A DNA stretch of 64,000 nt from Proteus appendicitidis. GTDB taxonomy: Bacteria > Pseudomonadota > Gammaproteobacteria > Enterobacterales > Enterobacteriaceae. Under the pieces are notes generated by a model, which did not search any database, was not told the DNA's origin, and saw only the letters and a program-made list of their open reading frames with translations. Both the position numbers and the translations under genes were made by a program. The stretch covers positions 3,322,001 to 3,386,000 of the forward strand of contig NZ_CP127389.1 of NCBI RefSeq assembly GCF_030271835.1. The letters are read 5' to 3'. Position 1 is the stretch's first letter; every line of letters begins with the position of its first letter. Shown piece by piece: positions 31,791 through 44,534 of this stretch.

Positions 31791-33188
31791 ATGAAAAAAC
31801 TGCTCTCTCTTTTGGTCACGATGAGTTTGGCAGGATTCAGCACTGCAAGTCAGGCTGAGGATCTGCTTCAAGTTTATCAAAAAGCAAAGGACAGTAACCC
31901 TGAGTTACGCAAGTCATTAGCTGAACGAAATCAAGCTTTTGAAAAAATTAATGAAGCTCGTGGCTCGTTATTACCACAATTAGGATTAGGCGCATCCGCA
32001 GATTATAAAAGCGGCTACCGCGATAATAACAACACCGAATCCAATTCTATTGGCGCAAGTTTAACGCTAACTCAAAGTGTGTTTAATATGGCGTTATGGC
32101 GTCAATTAAACATTCAAGAAAAAACAGCAGGCATGAGCGATGTGACTTATCAAACAAGTCAGCAAAAGCTAATTTTAGACACCGCGACTGCTTACTTTGA
32201 TGTTTTGCGTGCTATCGATTCATTATCATTTATTGAAGCGCAAAAAGAACAAGTTTACCGTCAGTTAGATCAAACAACTCAACGTTTTAACGTTGGTTTA
32301 GTGGCTATTACTGACGTACAAAATGCCCGTGCAAATTACGATAGCGTATTAGCACAAGAAGTAGCTGGCCGAAATCAATTAGATAATGCATTAGAAAAAC
32401 TACGCCAAGTAAGTGGTATCTATTACATTAATCTGGCATCACTAAACATCAGCCGTTTTTCAACAACCTCACCAGACTCTATTGAGAAACTGCTAAAAGA
32501 TGCTGAAGAGCGTAACTTAAGTTTATTAAGCGCACGTTTAGGTCAAGATTTAGCGCGCGAAAATATTCGTTTAGCACAATCAGGTCACTTACCAACCGTA
32601 GATTTAAATGCATCAACCGGTGTATCCAATAGCCATAGTCACGGTAGCGCATTACCACCAGCAACAGCGGGTAATAGTCGCAATAGTTACAGTGGTCAAA
32701 ATAGTATTGGTCTATCTGTTAGTATCCCTCTGTATACTGGCGGCAAAACAAGCTCACAAGTTGAACAAGCACAATATGGTTTTACAAGTGCTAGCGAACA
32801 ATTAGAATCGGTTTATCGTTCTATTGTCCAAATCGCACGTTCTTCTTATAACAATATTTCTGCATCAATCAGTAGCATTAAAGCGTATCAACAAGTTGTT
32901 GTTTCTGCGCAAAGTTCATTAGATGCAACTGAAGCGGGTTATCAAGTGGGAACTCGTACTATTGTTGATGTGTTAAATGCCACAACAACGCTTTATGATG
33001 CAAAACAGAAATTATCCAACGCGCGTTATGACTATTTAATTAACCAATTAAATATTGAATATGCCCGTGGCACATTAAATGAAAATGACTTAATTCAGTT
33101 AAATAATGCACTGGGTGCAGAAGTTTCGACTTCACCAGATAACATTATTCGTCCATTAACAAGCCCTGCACTTAACGTTGCACCTTGA
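31791..33188 (+). CDS. tolC: Outer-membrane channel TolC
   Basis: Trimeric exit duct for AcrAB-type efflux pumps and type I secretion. The ATG at 31791 (MKKLLSLLVTMSLAG) with AAGGAA upstream gives 465 residues; E. coli TolC is 493, the difference being in the C-terminal tail. The signal peptide ends at SQA-ED. Two internally repeated outer-membrane efflux domains are visible, with SLTLTQSVFN and the parallel SVSIPLYTGGK strands, and the YQVGTRTIVDVLNA motif near 390. A strong terminator follows and ygiB is separately promoted. Confidence 0.96.
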   Translation: MKKLLSLLVTMSLAGFSTASQAEDLLQVYQKAKDSNPELRKSLAERNQAFEKINEARGSLLPQLGLGASADYKSGYRDNNNTESNSIGASLTLTQSVFNMALWRQLNIQEKTAGMSDVTYQTSQQKLILDTATAYFDVLRAIDSLSFIEAQKEQVYRQLDQTTQRFNVGLVAITDVQNARANYDSVLAQEVAGRNQLDNALEKLRQVSGIYYINLASLNISRFSTTSPDSIEKLLKDAEERNLSLLSARLGQDLARENIRLAQSGHLPTVDLNASTGVSNSHSHGSALPPATAGNSRNSYSGQNSIGLSVSIPLYTGGKTSSQVEQAQYGFTSASEQLESVYRSIVQIARSSYNNISASISSIKAYQQVVVSAQSSLDATEAGYQVGTRTIVDVLNATTTLYDAKQKLSNARYDYLINQLNIEYARGTLNENDLIQLNNALGAEVSTSPDNIIRPLTSPALNVAP

Positions 33189-33218
33189 TCGTGAATTAAG
33201 AATTTAGTTACTTACACA

Positions 33219-33258
33219 AAACCGCTTTCAGCGATAAACTGATAAGCGGTTTTTTTTA
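33219..33258 (+). terminator. Terminator of tolC
   Basis: AACCGCTT and AAGCGGTT arms with an inner CAG/CTG pairing, followed by seven or more Ts. It is 30 bases past the tolC stop. The 258 bases from here to ygiB hold no gene and presumably the ygiB promoter. Confidence 0.9.
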
Positions 33259-33516
33259 TGCTTCCTCTCCACATAAGATATTGTGTTATGGCTTAAATTA
33301 AGATCTCAGCAATATCTATCTTCTTGTATTAACAAAGACCTTAATTACAATTGGGCTAAAAAGAGAGGATTTACCTAATTTCATTACCCTTAACCTTATA
33401 AAGATCACAAATTTCTGGTTATCCCTGATGATTAGGCGTTTCTTATTTATTTTCTAGATTATTTAACCTATCCTAGCTTTTATTTTGAACGTTTTACCTT
33501 TTATGGATCTTACAAT

Positions 33517-34245
33517 ATGCCAATGAAACGTACCAAATCGATTAATCGTGATGCTTTCCGTAAAGCATTTCGTCCTTATCGCCTGGCGCCTGTTGCAATC
33601 GCCATCACTGCTGTATTCGCGCTTTCAGGATGTGAAGAGAGCGATGAAACAGTTTCACTGTATATGAATGCACAAGAATGTGCTCAAGCAAATCCTTCAC
33701 AAGCTGCGCAGTGTGAGGACTCTTATCGCACAGCATTGCAAGAAGCACAGCGTACAGCACCAAAATATGCAACGTTAGAAGACTGCGTTGCTGAATTCGG
33801 TGATGCACAATGTACACAAACAGCATCTATTGATGGACAGCCTGTTAGTACTGAAAATGCCAATAATTTAAGCCCAGACAGCTCACAAATGGCCCAAGCT
33901 AACTCTGGCGGTAGCTTCTTTATGCCATTAATGGCGGGTTATATGATGGGTCGCTTAATGGGTGGCGGTGCGCCAGCACAACCTCTGTTTAGTTCACGTA
34001 ATCCAACAAGCCCTGCAAATGGTAAATTTGTGGACGCAACAGGCCGTAACTATGGTCCTGCAGTGGGTGGTCGTCAAATGAACGTACCCAAAACAGCTAT
34101 GACACCAAAACCATCAACAACCTCGACAGTAACTCGTGGCGGCTTTGGTAATACGGTTTCAAGACAAGCTGCGGCTCAACGTACCAGTGCAACAAATAAT
34201 AACCGTAGCTCTACCGGTTCATCTTCTTATCGTTCAGGTGGTTAA
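33517..34245 (+). CDS. ygiB: DUF1190 lipoprotein-like protein YgiB
   Basis: Function unknown. It has 242 residues (E. coli YgiB 223). A basic N-terminus and hydrophobic helix lead to a lipobox-like ALSGC near residue 39, suggesting a lipoprotein. The [18 protein letters not shown] and [15 protein letters not shown] segments hold paired cysteines, and a glycine/Met segment [15 protein letters not shown] and a low-complexity Ser/Thr tail follow. The first ATG (33517) has GGA nine bases ahead; 33523 is the alternative. It is coupled to ygiC, which begins eight bases later, as in E. coli downstream of tolC. Confidence 0.92.
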   Translation: MPMKRTKSINRDAFRKAFRPYRLAPVAIAITAVFALSGCEESDETVSLYMNAQECAQANPSQAAQCEDSYRTALQEAQRTAPKYATLEDCVAEFGDAQCTQTASIDGQPVSTENANNLSPDSSQMAQANSGGSFFMPLMAGYMMGRLMGGGAPAQPLFSSRNPTSPANGKFVDATGRNYGPAVGGRQMNVPKTAMTPKPSTTSTVTRGGFGNTVSRQAAAQRTSATNNNRSSTGSSSYRSGG

Positions 34246-34253
34246 TTAAAACC

Positions 34254-35417
34254 ATGAAACGTGAAAATATCATTGAACGCCCGGATTGGCGTGAAAAAGC
34301 AACCGAATTCGGCTTTAACTTTCATACAATGTATGGCGAGCCTTATTGGTCTGAAGATGCTTATTATCAATTCTCAATGGAAGAGGTTGAAACGTTAGAA
34401 GAAACGACGGAAGAGTTACATCAGATGTGCTTGCAAGTCGCTGATAAAGTGGCTAATAGTGAAGAGTTACTGACTCGCTTTCAAATCCCACGTCACTGCT
34501 GGGATTTTGTCCGTGATTCATGGAAATCGTCTCAACCTTCTCTCTATTCACGTCTTGATTTAGCCTATGACGGCAAAAGCCCAGCAAAATTGTTAGAAAA
34601 TAATGCAGATACCCCCACTTCATTGTATGAATCTGCTTTTTTCCAATGGATCTGGCTTGAAGATCAAGTCAATGCAGGTCGTTTACCGCAAAATGCTGAT
34701 CAATTTAATAGTATTCAAGAGAAGTTAATTGATCGATTCGCAGAGCTGCGTGATCAATACGGCATGCGTTATCTGCATATGTCTTGTTGCCAAGACACGG
34801 AAGAAGATCGTGGTACGGTTCAATATTTACAAGATTGTGCTGAAGAAGCAGAAGTAACAACTGACTTTGTCTTTATTGAAGATCTGGGTTTAGGTGAACG
34901 TGGTGAGTTAACTGATCTGCAAGATCAGATAATCAGCAATATGTTTAAGCTTTACCCTTGGGAATTTATGTTCCGCGAAGACTTCTCAACTAAGTTAGCT
35001 GATGCAGGCATTCGTTGGTTGGAGCCATCTTGGAAGAGTATTATCTCGAATAAAGCATTACTGCCAATGCTTTGGGAGATGTTCCCTAATCATCCAAATC
35101 TGCTACCAGCCTATTTTTATGATGGCAAAGCGCCTGATTCATTATCACGTTATGTTATCAAGCCACTGTTTTCACGCGAAGGTGCAAATATTCGTATTGT
35201 TGAAAATGGCAAAGATATTGCTGTTGCAGATGGTCCTTACGGTGAAGAAGGTTTTATTGTTCAAGATTTCCATCCCCTACCAAAATTCGGTGATAGCTAT
35301 ACATTAATTGGTAGCTGGTTGGTTAACGATCAATCCGCGGGTATTTGTATTAGAGAAGATAGAGAGCTTATTACTCAAGATCTCTCACGCTTCTATCCAC
35401 ATATTATTTTAGATTAA
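34254..35417 (+). CDS. ygiC: ATP-grasp ligase-like protein YgiC
   Basis: Homologue of the synthetase domain of glutathionylspermidine synthase; ATP-grasp fold, substrate not established. It has 387 residues (E. coli 386). Recognisable segments are RPDWREKA at the start, [19 protein letters not shown] with the conserved Glu/Asn near 110, and [11 protein letters not shown] near 300 that forms part of the nucleotide site. It is the second gene of the ygiBC pair and is followed by a terminator. Confidence 0.94.
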   Translation: MKRENIIERPDWREKATEFGFNFHTMYGEPYWSEDAYYQFSMEEVETLEETTEELHQMCLQVADKVANSEELLTRFQIPRHCWDFVRDSWKSSQPSLYSRLDLAYDGKSPAKLLENNADTPTSLYESAFFQWIWLEDQVNAGRLPQNADQFNSIQEKLIDRFAELRDQYGMRYLHMSCCQDTEEDRGTVQYLQDCAEEAEVTTDFVFIEDLGLGERGELTDLQDQIISNMFKLYPWEFMFREDFSTKLADAGIRWLEPSWKSIISNKALLPMLWEMFPNHPNLLPAYFYDGKAPDSLSRYVIKPLFSREGANIRIVENGKDIAVADGPYGEEGFIVQDFHPLPKFGDSYTLIGSWLVNDQSAGICIREDRELITQDLSRFYPHIILD

Positions 35418-35441
35418 TAGAAATCTTAAAATTATATTGAG

Positions 35442-35476
35442 CACCTTATTGTTTATAAGCAGTAAGGTGTTTTTTA
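35442..35476 (+). terminator. Terminator of ygiBC
   Basis: CACCTTA and TAAGGTG arms around a 14-base loop, followed by TTTTTT. It is 25 bases after the ygiC stop. Confidence 0.85.
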
Positions 35477-35514
35477 TTGCAAAAACCTTCTCATTTTATA
35501 ATTTCAATATATGG

Positions 35515-35835
35515 TTATATTCCAGAAATAATCATATCCATAGCAGATACAATCGCGGTATGGATCTCAGGTTTAACACACACGATATCAACTGTTCTTA
35601 GCTTATTCTTTGCTACAACGGTTATAGATTTCGTCATAACAACATATTTCTGATTATCTATTTCAATAACGGGTGTCAATATTTCTACTTGAGAATTCTT
35701 ATCTGATAACTGAGTAATCGGTATAATAACCCGAGAATCAAGATCACTTAGTAGCTCATTTTGAATATCAATAAAATAAGGGTATTGTTCTTTCGATTTA
35801 AGGGATTTGTTACGATATACCGTATATTGAGACAT
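35515..35835 (-). CDS. ccdB: CcdB-family toxin
   Basis: Toxin of a type II system; the family poisons DNA gyrase. It has 106 residues (F-plasmid CcdB 101). It starts MSQYTVYRNKS like chromosomal CcdB proteins and keeps the VIIPIT strand, the MTKSITVV segment and the C-terminal ...MDMIISGI end, matching the terminal Trp-Gly-Ile type tail of CcdB at Gly-Ile; the Trp that contacts gyrase in F CcdB is replaced here by Ser. Its ATG overlaps the ccdA stop in TAATG, so the two are translationally coupled. Confidence 0.9.
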   Translation of the reverse strand: MSQYTVYRNKSLKSKEQYPYFIDIQNELLSDLDSRVIIPITQLSDKNSQVEILTPVIEIDNQKYVVMTKSITVVAKNKLRTVDIVCVKPEIHTAIVSAMDMIISGI

Positions 35836-36086
35836 TAAATAACCCCATATTCATCGTCATCAGTAAACAACCCCATTTCTTGTTCAAATTCATTAAGAGC
35901 TTGGATGCCATTTTTGTTTTCTGCTTTCCACTGTTCTCGCTTTTTTTCACGAATTGTATCAAATAACATTTGATCGAGTGTTGCTGATAAATTAATTCCA
36001 AGCGCTCGCGCTTCATCCACCAATTTTGCAGTTAGATACACATTAACTCCTCGTTTATCTTTTTTACTCATTGCTAATGTTTTCAT
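35835..36086 (-). CDS. ccdA: CcdA-family antitoxin
   Basis: Antitoxin and autorepressor. The ATG at 36086 (MKTLAMSKKDKRGVNVYL) has GGAG six bases upstream and gives 83 residues; a start four codons earlier is possible. The N-terminal ribbon-helix-helix (VNVYLTAKLVDEARALGINLS) binds DNA, and the C-terminal NGIQALNEFEQEMGLFTDD resembles the CcdB-binding tail. An operator-like inverted repeat sits directly upstream. The pair is inserted between ygiC and ygiD, which are neighbours in E. coli. Confidence 0.9.
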   Translation of the reverse strand: MKTLAMSKKDKRGVNVYLTAKLVDEARALGINLSATLDQMLFDTIREKKREQWKAENKNGIQALNEFEQEMGLFTDDDEYGVI

Positions 36087-36098
36087 TATAAGCTCCAT

Positions 36099-36123
36099 TT
36101 ATGCGCATCATTTATGTGCATAA
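36099..36123. promoter_or_regulatory. Operator-like inverted repeat of ccdAB
   Basis: TTATGCGCAT, five bases, ATGTGCATAA: ten-base arms with one mismatch, 13 bases before the ccdA start. Position and symmetry fit autorepression by CcdA. Confidence 0.65.
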
Positions 36124-36364
36124 GTGTAGAGCAGATGATTATCAACATCAAACTAGAAGATATTCAAAAAAACATAATCGATTTATTTAATGAAATATAA
36201 AAAGTATTCATTGAATAGTAATGAAGCTTATCAGAGATTTATTCAAATAAAAATAAAATGAATATAAACAAAAGGTTAAAAGTATTTATTATATCTATAT
36301 AGAAAATTGGAAAGATCAACAATAAGGGAAATATAATGAGTCGATACATTATATTTAATATAAA

Positions 36365-36399
36365 AAAGGTCAAATTCTATAAAAATGAATTTGACCTTT
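36365..36399 (-). terminator. Terminator of ygiD
   Basis: AAAGGTCAAATTC and GAATTTGACCTTT, thirteen perfect base pairs around a nine-base loop, with a T tract on the minus strand, 32 bases beyond the ygiD stop. The stretch 36124-36360 between this and the ccdAB promoter is AT-rich and shows no gene. Confidence 0.88.
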
Positions 36400-36430
36400 A
36401 GATTTTATAAATTGGGTTTATTGAACAATC

Positions 36431-37216
36431 TTATCCAATTTGAAATGTCATCATACTGAGCGATTTATTAACAATATCATTATTCAGTAATGTTACTTTT
36501 TCACCTTCTTGTTTTAAACCTAATAGGTATAACGCAGGTAAAAAATGCTCTGCTGTTGGATGAGACAATCGCCCTTCTTCCGTTGATAAAATCGTAAAGA
36601 GGTCAGTTGGCTCTTTGTCACTTTGCAAACTATTTTCTATTGCTTCACTAAACGAAAGCGCCCAAGGATAAGGCGTTGCATCACTGTTTTGCCAATCCAT
36701 CATTCTTAAGTTATGAACAATATTACCGCTACCAATAATTAAGACGCCTTCTTTACGCAACTCAACTAATTTTTGACCTAATTGGTAGTGCCATTGTGCT
36801 GATTGACGCGCATCAATGCTTAATTGAACAACAGGAATATTTGCCTTGGGATACATTTTTTCAAGTATCCCCCAACTTCCATGATCTAATCCCCATTGAT
36901 CCATATCGAGTTTTAATTTAATCGGATCAATAAGATCTTCAATCAGTGCGGCTAAACCTATCGAGCCTCGCGCTGGGTATTCTATTGCATACAATTCTGG
37001 TGGAAATCCATAAAAATCATGAATTGTCTTTGGTTGCGACATTGCCGTCACATAAGTTCCATCAGTATACCAATGGGCAGAAATCACTAAAATTGCTTTA
37101 GGTTGAGGAAGGTTTTCCCCTAATTTTGACCAGAGGCGAGTATATGTATTATCTTCTAATACATTCATTGGACTACCATGCCCAATAAACAGCGCTGGCA
37201 TCATTTTTGTTTCCAT
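36431..37216 (-). CDS. ygiD: 4,5-DOPA-extradiol-dioxygenase YgiD
   Basis: Non-heme metal dioxygenase of the LigB superfamily; E. coli YgiD opens the ring of L-DOPA. It has 261 residues. Metal-ligand motifs are GHGSPMNVL near 13-21, SAHWYT near 47 and GSGNIVHNLR near 170; LDHGSWG near 115 holds another conserved histidine. The start METKMMPALF is taken at 37216; Met5 or Met6 are close alternatives. ribB follows in the opposite genomic direction of E. coli spacing but on the same strand here. Confidence 0.92.
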   Translation of the reverse strand: METKMMPALFIGHGSPMNVLEDNTYTRLWSKLGENLPQPKAILVISAHWYTDGTYVTAMSQPKTIHDFYGFPPELYAIEYPARGSIGLAALIEDLIDPIKLKLDMDQWGLDHGSWGILEKMYPKANIPVVQLSIDARQSAQWHYQLGQKLVELRKEGVLIIGSGNIVHNLRMMDWQNSDATPYPWALSFSEAIENSLQSDKEPTDLFTILSTEEGRLSHPTAEHFLPALYLLGLKQEGEKVTLLNNDIVNKSLSMMTFQIG

Positions 37217-37314
37217 AAACCACCTCTTATGGCGAGTGTTCTTATCACATAAGCATACTGCCTTCTTACTTGAAATATAGTCAAAGAAGTATGAAATAGT
37301 TATTCAAAAAATAT

Positions 37315-37347
37315 GAAAAAAGCCACCTAAGTCTCCTTAAGTGGCTT
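37315..37347 (-). terminator. Terminator of ribB
   Basis: On the minus strand AAGCCAC and GTGGCTT with an inner TTAAG/CTTA pairing, followed by TTTTTTC. It is 48 bases beyond the ribB stop. Confidence 0.85.
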
Positions 37348-37394
37348 GATATAAGTGTGTGTGTGTTTTCAGTGTCGTTTATAACATGTTAATT

Positions 37395-38048
37395 TCAGCC
37401 AGCTTTTTTCTCCTCACGAAGACGATAAGCCACTAAATCTTCAATTGTTAACACTGGCATATTGTGCTTTTTAGCAAAAGTGATCACTTCTGGCGCTCTT
37501 GCCATTGTGCCATCGTCATTTGTTAATTCGCATAACACTGCAACGGGTTTAAAACCGGCTAACGTTGCTAAATCAATCGACGCTTCAGTATGTCCGCCAC
37601 GCGTTAACACACCACCAGGTTGACCTCGTAATGGGAATACGTGACCTGGACGATTTAAATCACTTGGTTTTGCATTGTCAGCCGCCGCTGCACGTACTGT
37701 GGTTAAACGATCTGATGCTGAAACACCTGTTGTAACACCTTGTGCCGCTTCAATTGTTACCGTAAACGCAGTATGGAAATGACTGGTGTTATTTTCCACC
37801 ATCATAGGCAAATCAAGTTGTTGACGGCGTTCTTCTGTAATGCATAAACAAACAATGCCACTGCCATGACGAATAGACATCGCCATTTGTTCTGTGGTCA
37901 TTGTTTCTGCTGCGAAAACCATATCGCCTTCATTTTCACGGTTCTCGTCGTCGAGCACCATCACGCCTTTACCAGCACGAAGGGCTTCTAGAGCAAGTTC
38001 AACACGCTCAAATGGATTACCGAATTCGGAAAGTAGCGTCTGATTCAT
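37395..38048 (-). CDS. ribB: 3,4-dihydroxy-2-butanone 4-phosphate synthase RibB
   Basis: Converts ribulose 5-phosphate to dihydroxybutanone phosphate and formate for riboflavin synthesis. It has 217 residues, equal to E. coli. The acidic loop [18 protein letters not shown] near 31-48 binds the metal; [19 protein letters not shown] and [10 protein letters not shown] follow with the catalytic histidine; the C-terminal [12 protein letters not shown] is intact. It is a stand-alone RibB without a GTP cyclohydrolase II half. An FMN riboswitch lies in its 5' leader. Confidence 0.97.
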   Translation of the reverse strand: MNQTLLSEFGNPFERVELALEALRAGKGVMVLDDENRENEGDMVFAAETMTTEQMAMSIRHGSGIVCLCITEERRQQLDLPMMVENNTSHFHTAFTVTIEAAQGVTTGVSASDRLTTVRAAAADNAKPSDLNRPGHVFPLRGQPGGVLTRGGHTEASIDLATLAGFKPVAVLCELTNDDGTMARAPEVITFAKKHNMPVLTIEDLVAYRLREEKKAG

Positions 38049-38175
38049 GGTAAAAAAACCTCAATAATTAATGAAAGTTACCAGAATCAGGGCAGTCTTA
38101 GGAGTGGATCTCTGCTTAATAAACACACAAGCAGAAACAACAGGAATGGATACAATGATCCTACTGATGCTATTT

Positions 38176-38330
38176 TATTCTCTCCCATCCAGACTTTAAC
38201 TGTCGGCTCCAGAATCACACTGGATCTGCTGACCTTTGCATTACAATGGCAACACAAAGCGCTCGCGGGCTTTACCCAAGTATTTAGGTATTTACCGCCG
38301 GTGGGGACTTTCACCCCGCCCTGAGATTAA
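38176..38330 (-). ncRNA. FMN riboswitch (RFN element)
   Basis: On the minus strand the conserved order is seen: CAGGGCGGGGTGAAAG, CCCACCGGCGGTAAAT, then AGCCCGCGAGCGC, GGTCAGCAGATCCAGT, GAGCCGACAGT and TCTGGATGGGAGA. These are the signature blocks of the RFN aptamer. It ends about 130 bases before ribB, leaving room for the expression platform; the leader segment CCCTGATTCTGGTAAC just before ribB is also found upstream of E. coli ribB. FMN binding should lower ribB expression. Confidence 0.95.
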
Positions 38331-38534
38331 CGGTGAAACTATACGCTTTAAAATTATAAGAGGCAATCATCAATCGGCGACAATCTCTGTTTCATCACAT
38401 AATCGTTTTATGACATACGGTTATTTAACGATTTATAATAAAAAAGTAACAATAATATTGATATCTGGTTTAATTCCCTCTGTCCTCATATTACACTTAG
38501 CCTCAGCTTTCTATTTTATTTGTGAGGACTTCCC

Positions 38535-38846
38535 ATGTTGGACCCGAAAAAACTTGAACAAGTCGCGCGCCAAATCCAAAACGTTCTGCCTCAGGGTATT
38601 AAAGATTTTGGTGATGATATTGATAAAAAAATCCGCACTGTTCTGCAATCTCAATTAAACAAATTGGATTTAGTCAATCGCGAAGAGTTTGATGTACAAA
38701 CACAAGTCTTATTACGTACTCGTGAAAAACTGACCCGTTTAGAGCAACGTTTAAATGAGTTAGAAGCAGGTCTACTGGAAAAACCTCAAACTGAAGTTGA
38801 AGAAGTTGAAATTGTGGTAGAAACTCAACCTGACAATAAAGCTTAA
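38535..38846 (+). CDS. ubiK: Ubiquinone biosynthesis accessory factor UbiK
   Basis: Small membrane-fusogenic (BMFP) protein that works with UbiJ in aerobic ubiquinone synthesis. It has 103 residues (E. coli YqiC 96). Residues 1-75 match E. coli closely: [12 protein letters not shown], a helical stretch, [18 protein letters not shown], then a coiled coil; the tail is acidic and variable ([10 protein letters not shown]). It lies divergent from ribB, the same pair as in E. coli. Confidence 0.95.
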   Translation: MLDPKKLEQVARQIQNVLPQGIKDFGDDIDKKIRTVLQSQLNKLDLVNREEFDVQTQVLLRTREKLTRLEQRLNELEAGLLEKPQTEVEEVEIVVETQPDNKA

Positions 38847-38890
38847 TCTATTCAATTTATTGCTGATTTCAGTTTAGTCATAAAGCAAAA

Positions 38891-38926
38891 AACCCTGTAT
38901 CTAACAAAGACACAGGGTTATTTTTT
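38891..38926. terminator. Bidirectional terminator after ubiK
   Basis: AACCCTGT and ACAGGGTT arms with an inner TCT/AGA pairing, A tract on the left and ATTTTTT on the right. It serves ubiK and the converging phospho-glucosidase gene. Confidence 0.88.
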
Positions 38927-38949
38927 AGATATAAAAAGTTAATTAATCA

Positions 38950-41900
<2,951 letters not shown>

Positions 41901-42048
41901 AAAAATATCCTCTTATTTACTGCTACTGAAATGACATGCTCTTTAATTTATATTTCTTCTGTGAAATTAGATTAGGTTCTTTTCTCTTTATTCCCTCATC
42001 CAAAATGAACTATTCGTGATCTAATTCATACTAATCTTTCACGCTAAG

Positions 42049-42078
42049 TGATCTACTTTTTAGTTAAAAGGTAGATCA
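42049..42078. promoter_or_regulatory. Operator-like inverted repeat between PTS operon and GntR gene
   Basis: TGATCTACTTTTT, four bases, AAAAGGTAGATCA: thirteen-base arms with one mismatch. A third copy of the half-site TGATCTA occurs at 42017-42023. The divergent gap and symmetry fit the GntR-family repressor's operator controlling the PTS operon and possibly itself. Confidence 0.65.
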
Positions 42079-42088
42079 GTTTTTATTT

Positions 42089-42104
42089 TTTGATAACGTT
42101 CACA
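42089..42104. promoter_or_regulatory. CRP-like site between PTS operon and GntR gene
   Basis: TTTGA-TAACGT-TCACA matches the CRP core TGTGA-N6-TCACA at nine of ten positions, with AT-rich flanks (AAATG on the other strand). Catabolite control of an alpha-glucoside PTS operon would be expected. Confidence 0.6.
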
Positions 42105-42201
42105 TTTTAAAGGTATAAATGATTGTGCTATATATCAAAATATTAGATTCATATAAATTAAATAGACTAAGCCAGTTTTTAGAATAAAAAGAGGTATAAA
42201 A

Positions 42202-42906
42202 ATGATCTATAAAGACATTGCAAAAAGCCTAAGAGTTCAAATAAATTCTGCCGGATATCAAATTGGCGACCCACTACCCGCAGAAAAAACATTAGCGCAA
42301 CAATACAACGCATCAAGAATGACAATACGTAAAGCGGTAGATTTATTAGTTATTGCAGGATTATTAGAACGAAAACATGGCTCAGGGACTTATATTAAAG
42401 AAAAAGATGTTCATCATGAAAATGCTAGCCTAAAAGGCTTTGTCGAATTAATGGCTAATACGGCTCACAACGTAAGAAGCGAAGTGATAGAGTTTAGTGT
42501 TATTCCCTGTCCTTTGTCTATTTCCAGTAAATTGCGCATAAAATCAAATGAACGTATCTTTTATTCAAGAAGAATACGTTATGTTGACAATAAACCGCTT
42601 ATTGTTGAAGACAGTTATATGCCTGTAAAATATTTTAGTAATTTAACCTTAACTCATTTAGAAGGTTCTAAATTTGATTTTATTGAAAATATTTGCCAAA
42701 TAAAAATAGCGGGAAGTTACGAAACTTTTCACCCAATTATGCCAGATAACAATATTTGTCAATTATTAAAAATAGAGAATAACATTCCCATATTAAGGCT
42801 CAGCACATTATCATACAGTATTCATGGTGATTATATTAATTACTCAATAATGTATAGAAATACCCAAGATTATATTGTTGAGTATCATTTAAAACGAGAA
42901 CAATAA
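42202..42906 (+). CDS. GntR/HutC-family regulator (UTRA domain)
   Basis: Transcription factor with an N-terminal winged helix (residues 1-70; DPLPAEKTLAQQYNASRMTI then RKAVDLL and the wing GLLERKHGSGTYI) and a C-terminal UTRA ligand-binding domain that usually binds a phosphorylated sugar. It has 234 residues. It is divergent from the PTS operon, with palindromic operator candidates between them, so it most likely controls that operon in response to the phospho-disaccharide. It is more AT-rich than the glycosidase but shows no truncation. Confidence 0.9.
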   Translation: MIYKDIAKSLRVQINSAGYQIGDPLPAEKTLAQQYNASRMTIRKAVDLLVIAGLLERKHGSGTYIKEKDVHHENASLKGFVELMANTAHNVRSEVIEFSVIPCPLSISSKLRIKSNERIFYSRRIRYVDNKPLIVEDSYMPVKYFSNLTLTHLEGSKFDFIENICQIKIAGSYETFHPIMPDNNICQLLKIENNIPILRLSTLSYSIHGDYINYSIMYRNTQDYIVEYHLKREQ

Positions 42907-42968
42907 TCATTAATATCAAATAAGATTAAAGCTTCATTATTAATAATTAGATTTGTTGTGATGACAGC

Positions 42969-42993
42969 AAAAAAAAAGCACTCCGAAGAGTGC
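42969..42993 (-). terminator. Terminator of hldE
   Basis: On the minus strand GCACTC-TTCG-GAGTGC with the extra-stable UUCG-type tetraloop, followed by nine Ts. It is 22 bases beyond the hldE stop. Confidence 0.92.
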
Positions 42994-43014
42994 CTTTCAT
43001 TTTTATAAATGCCA

Positions 43015-44439
43015 TTATTTCTTTTTAATCGCATTAATAATATTTGTTGTAGAAATGCCGTCTTCAAAATTCAGCACTTTTACTTCACCACCTGCAGCCC
43101 AAACTTCTTTGCTACCTGCAATGTCTTCTGGCTTATAGTCGCCACCTTTAACTAAGATATCCGGTAATACAGAGGCAATTAAGCGCTGTGGAGTATCTTC
43201 TTCAAACGCAACAACCCAATCGACGGCACCTAATGCGCCTAACACAGTCATACGCTGTTCTAATGGGTTAACAGGGCGACTTTCACCTTTTAAGCGCTTA
43301 GTAGACGCATCACTATTTACCGCAACAATAAGGCGATCACCTAATTTGCGTGCATTCGCTAAATAGCTAACGTGCCCTGCATGAAGAATATCAAAACAGC
43401 CATTTGTCATCACAATACGCTCACCGCGCTGACGCGCCAATTCGACAGCTTGTTTTAATTGTTCTTCTTCCATCATGCCAAACCCGTTGTCAGAACGACC
43501 ACGAATAGCATTTTCAAGCTCTATAGGAGATACCGTTGATGTCCCTAATTTACCCACAACAACACCTGCTGCGGCGTTAGCAAGGAAACAGGCTTCAGCT
43601 AAAGGTTTACCAGCAGCTAAAGAGGTTGCTAATACGCCAATGACCGTATCACCAGCGCCTGTTACATCATAAACTTCTTGTGCTTGAGTCGGTAAATGCA
43701 ATGGCGCTTCATTAGCACGAAGTAAGCTCATTCCACGCTCTGATCGAGTGATCAGCAACGCTTCAAGATCTAAATCTCGAACTAATTGAGTCCCTTTTTC
43801 CACCAGCTCATCATCGGTTTTACAAACACCAACCACTTGTTCAAATTCAGACATATTTGGCGTTAATAGCGTCGCTCCACGATAGCGCTCAAAATCTGAT
43901 CCCTTAGGATCGATTAATACAGGCACACCGGCTTTTTTCGCCAGTTGGATCATCTCTTGAACATGAGAAAGCGCCCCTTTGGCATAATCGGATAAAATCA
44001 ACGCGCCAATAGAAGGTAATGCTTGCTGAATACGCTCATAAATAGGTTGAGGATCAACATTGCTAAACCCTTCTTCAAAATCAAGACGGATTAATTGCTG
44101 ATTACGAGAAAGAACACGTAATTTAGTGATCGTTGGGTGTGTCGCAACAGAGACAAAATCACAACGCACATTGACCTGATTTAATGTATTGCTCAATGCT
44201 TTTGCCGCTTCATCAATACCTGTTAAACCCACTAAACGCGAATTAGCACCAAGAGACGCAATATTCATCGCAACGTTTGCGGCACCGCCTGGTCGCTCTT
44301 CTGTGGTATCCACTTTAACCACTGGCACTGGGGCTTCTGGTGAAATTCGACTTGTTGGGCCATACCAATAGCGGTCTAACATGACGTCACCGACAACCAA
44401 CACATTGGCCTTATTAAAATCCGGCAGCGTTACTTTCAT
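43015..44439 (-). CDS. hldE: Bifunctional heptose-7-P kinase/heptose-1-P adenylyltransferase HldE
   Basis: Two steps in ADP-heptose synthesis for the LPS inner core. The ATG at 44439 ([20 protein letters not shown]) gives 474 residues, near E. coli 477; an upstream in-frame stretch to 44484 is not conserved. The N-terminal ribokinase domain holds [16 protein letters not shown] and [11 protein letters not shown]; the C-terminal nucleotidyltransferase has the HAGH motif in [12 protein letters not shown] near 355 and [10 protein letters not shown]. It heads toward glnE upstream on the same strand, as in E. coli (glnE-hldE). Confidence 0.96.
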   Translation of the reverse strand: MKVTLPDFNKANVLVVGDVMLDRYWYGPTSRISPEAPVPVVKVDTTEERPGGAANVAMNIASLGANSRLVGLTGIDEAAKALSNTLNQVNVRCDFVSVATHPTITKLRVLSRNQQLIRLDFEEGFSNVDPQPIYERIQQALPSIGALILSDYAKGALSHVQEMIQLAKKAGVPVLIDPKGSDFERYRGATLLTPNMSEFEQVVGVCKTDDELVEKGTQLVRDLDLEALLITRSERGMSLLRANEAPLHLPTQAQEVYDVTGAGDTVIGVLATSLAAGKPLAEACFLANAAAGVVVGKLGTSTVSPIELENAIRGRSDNGFGMMEEEQLKQAVELARQRGERIVMTNGCFDILHAGHVSYLANARKLGDRLIVAVNSDASTKRLKGESRPVNPLEQRMTVLGALGAVDWVVAFEEDTPQRLIASVLPDILVKGGDYKPEDIAGSKEVWAAGGEVKVLNFEDGISTTNIINAIKKK

Positions 44440-44534
44440 CCCATACTCCACATTTATTTTCAAAATAAGCCGAAATAATACCATAACTTGTTAGGCAAAA
44501 AGAGATACACATAAGACTTCATGCCAACAAACCA

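Noticed and set aside
38236..38658. Open frame of 140 codons over the FMN riboswitch
   Set aside because: It reads across the aptamer antisense and into ubiK out of frame.
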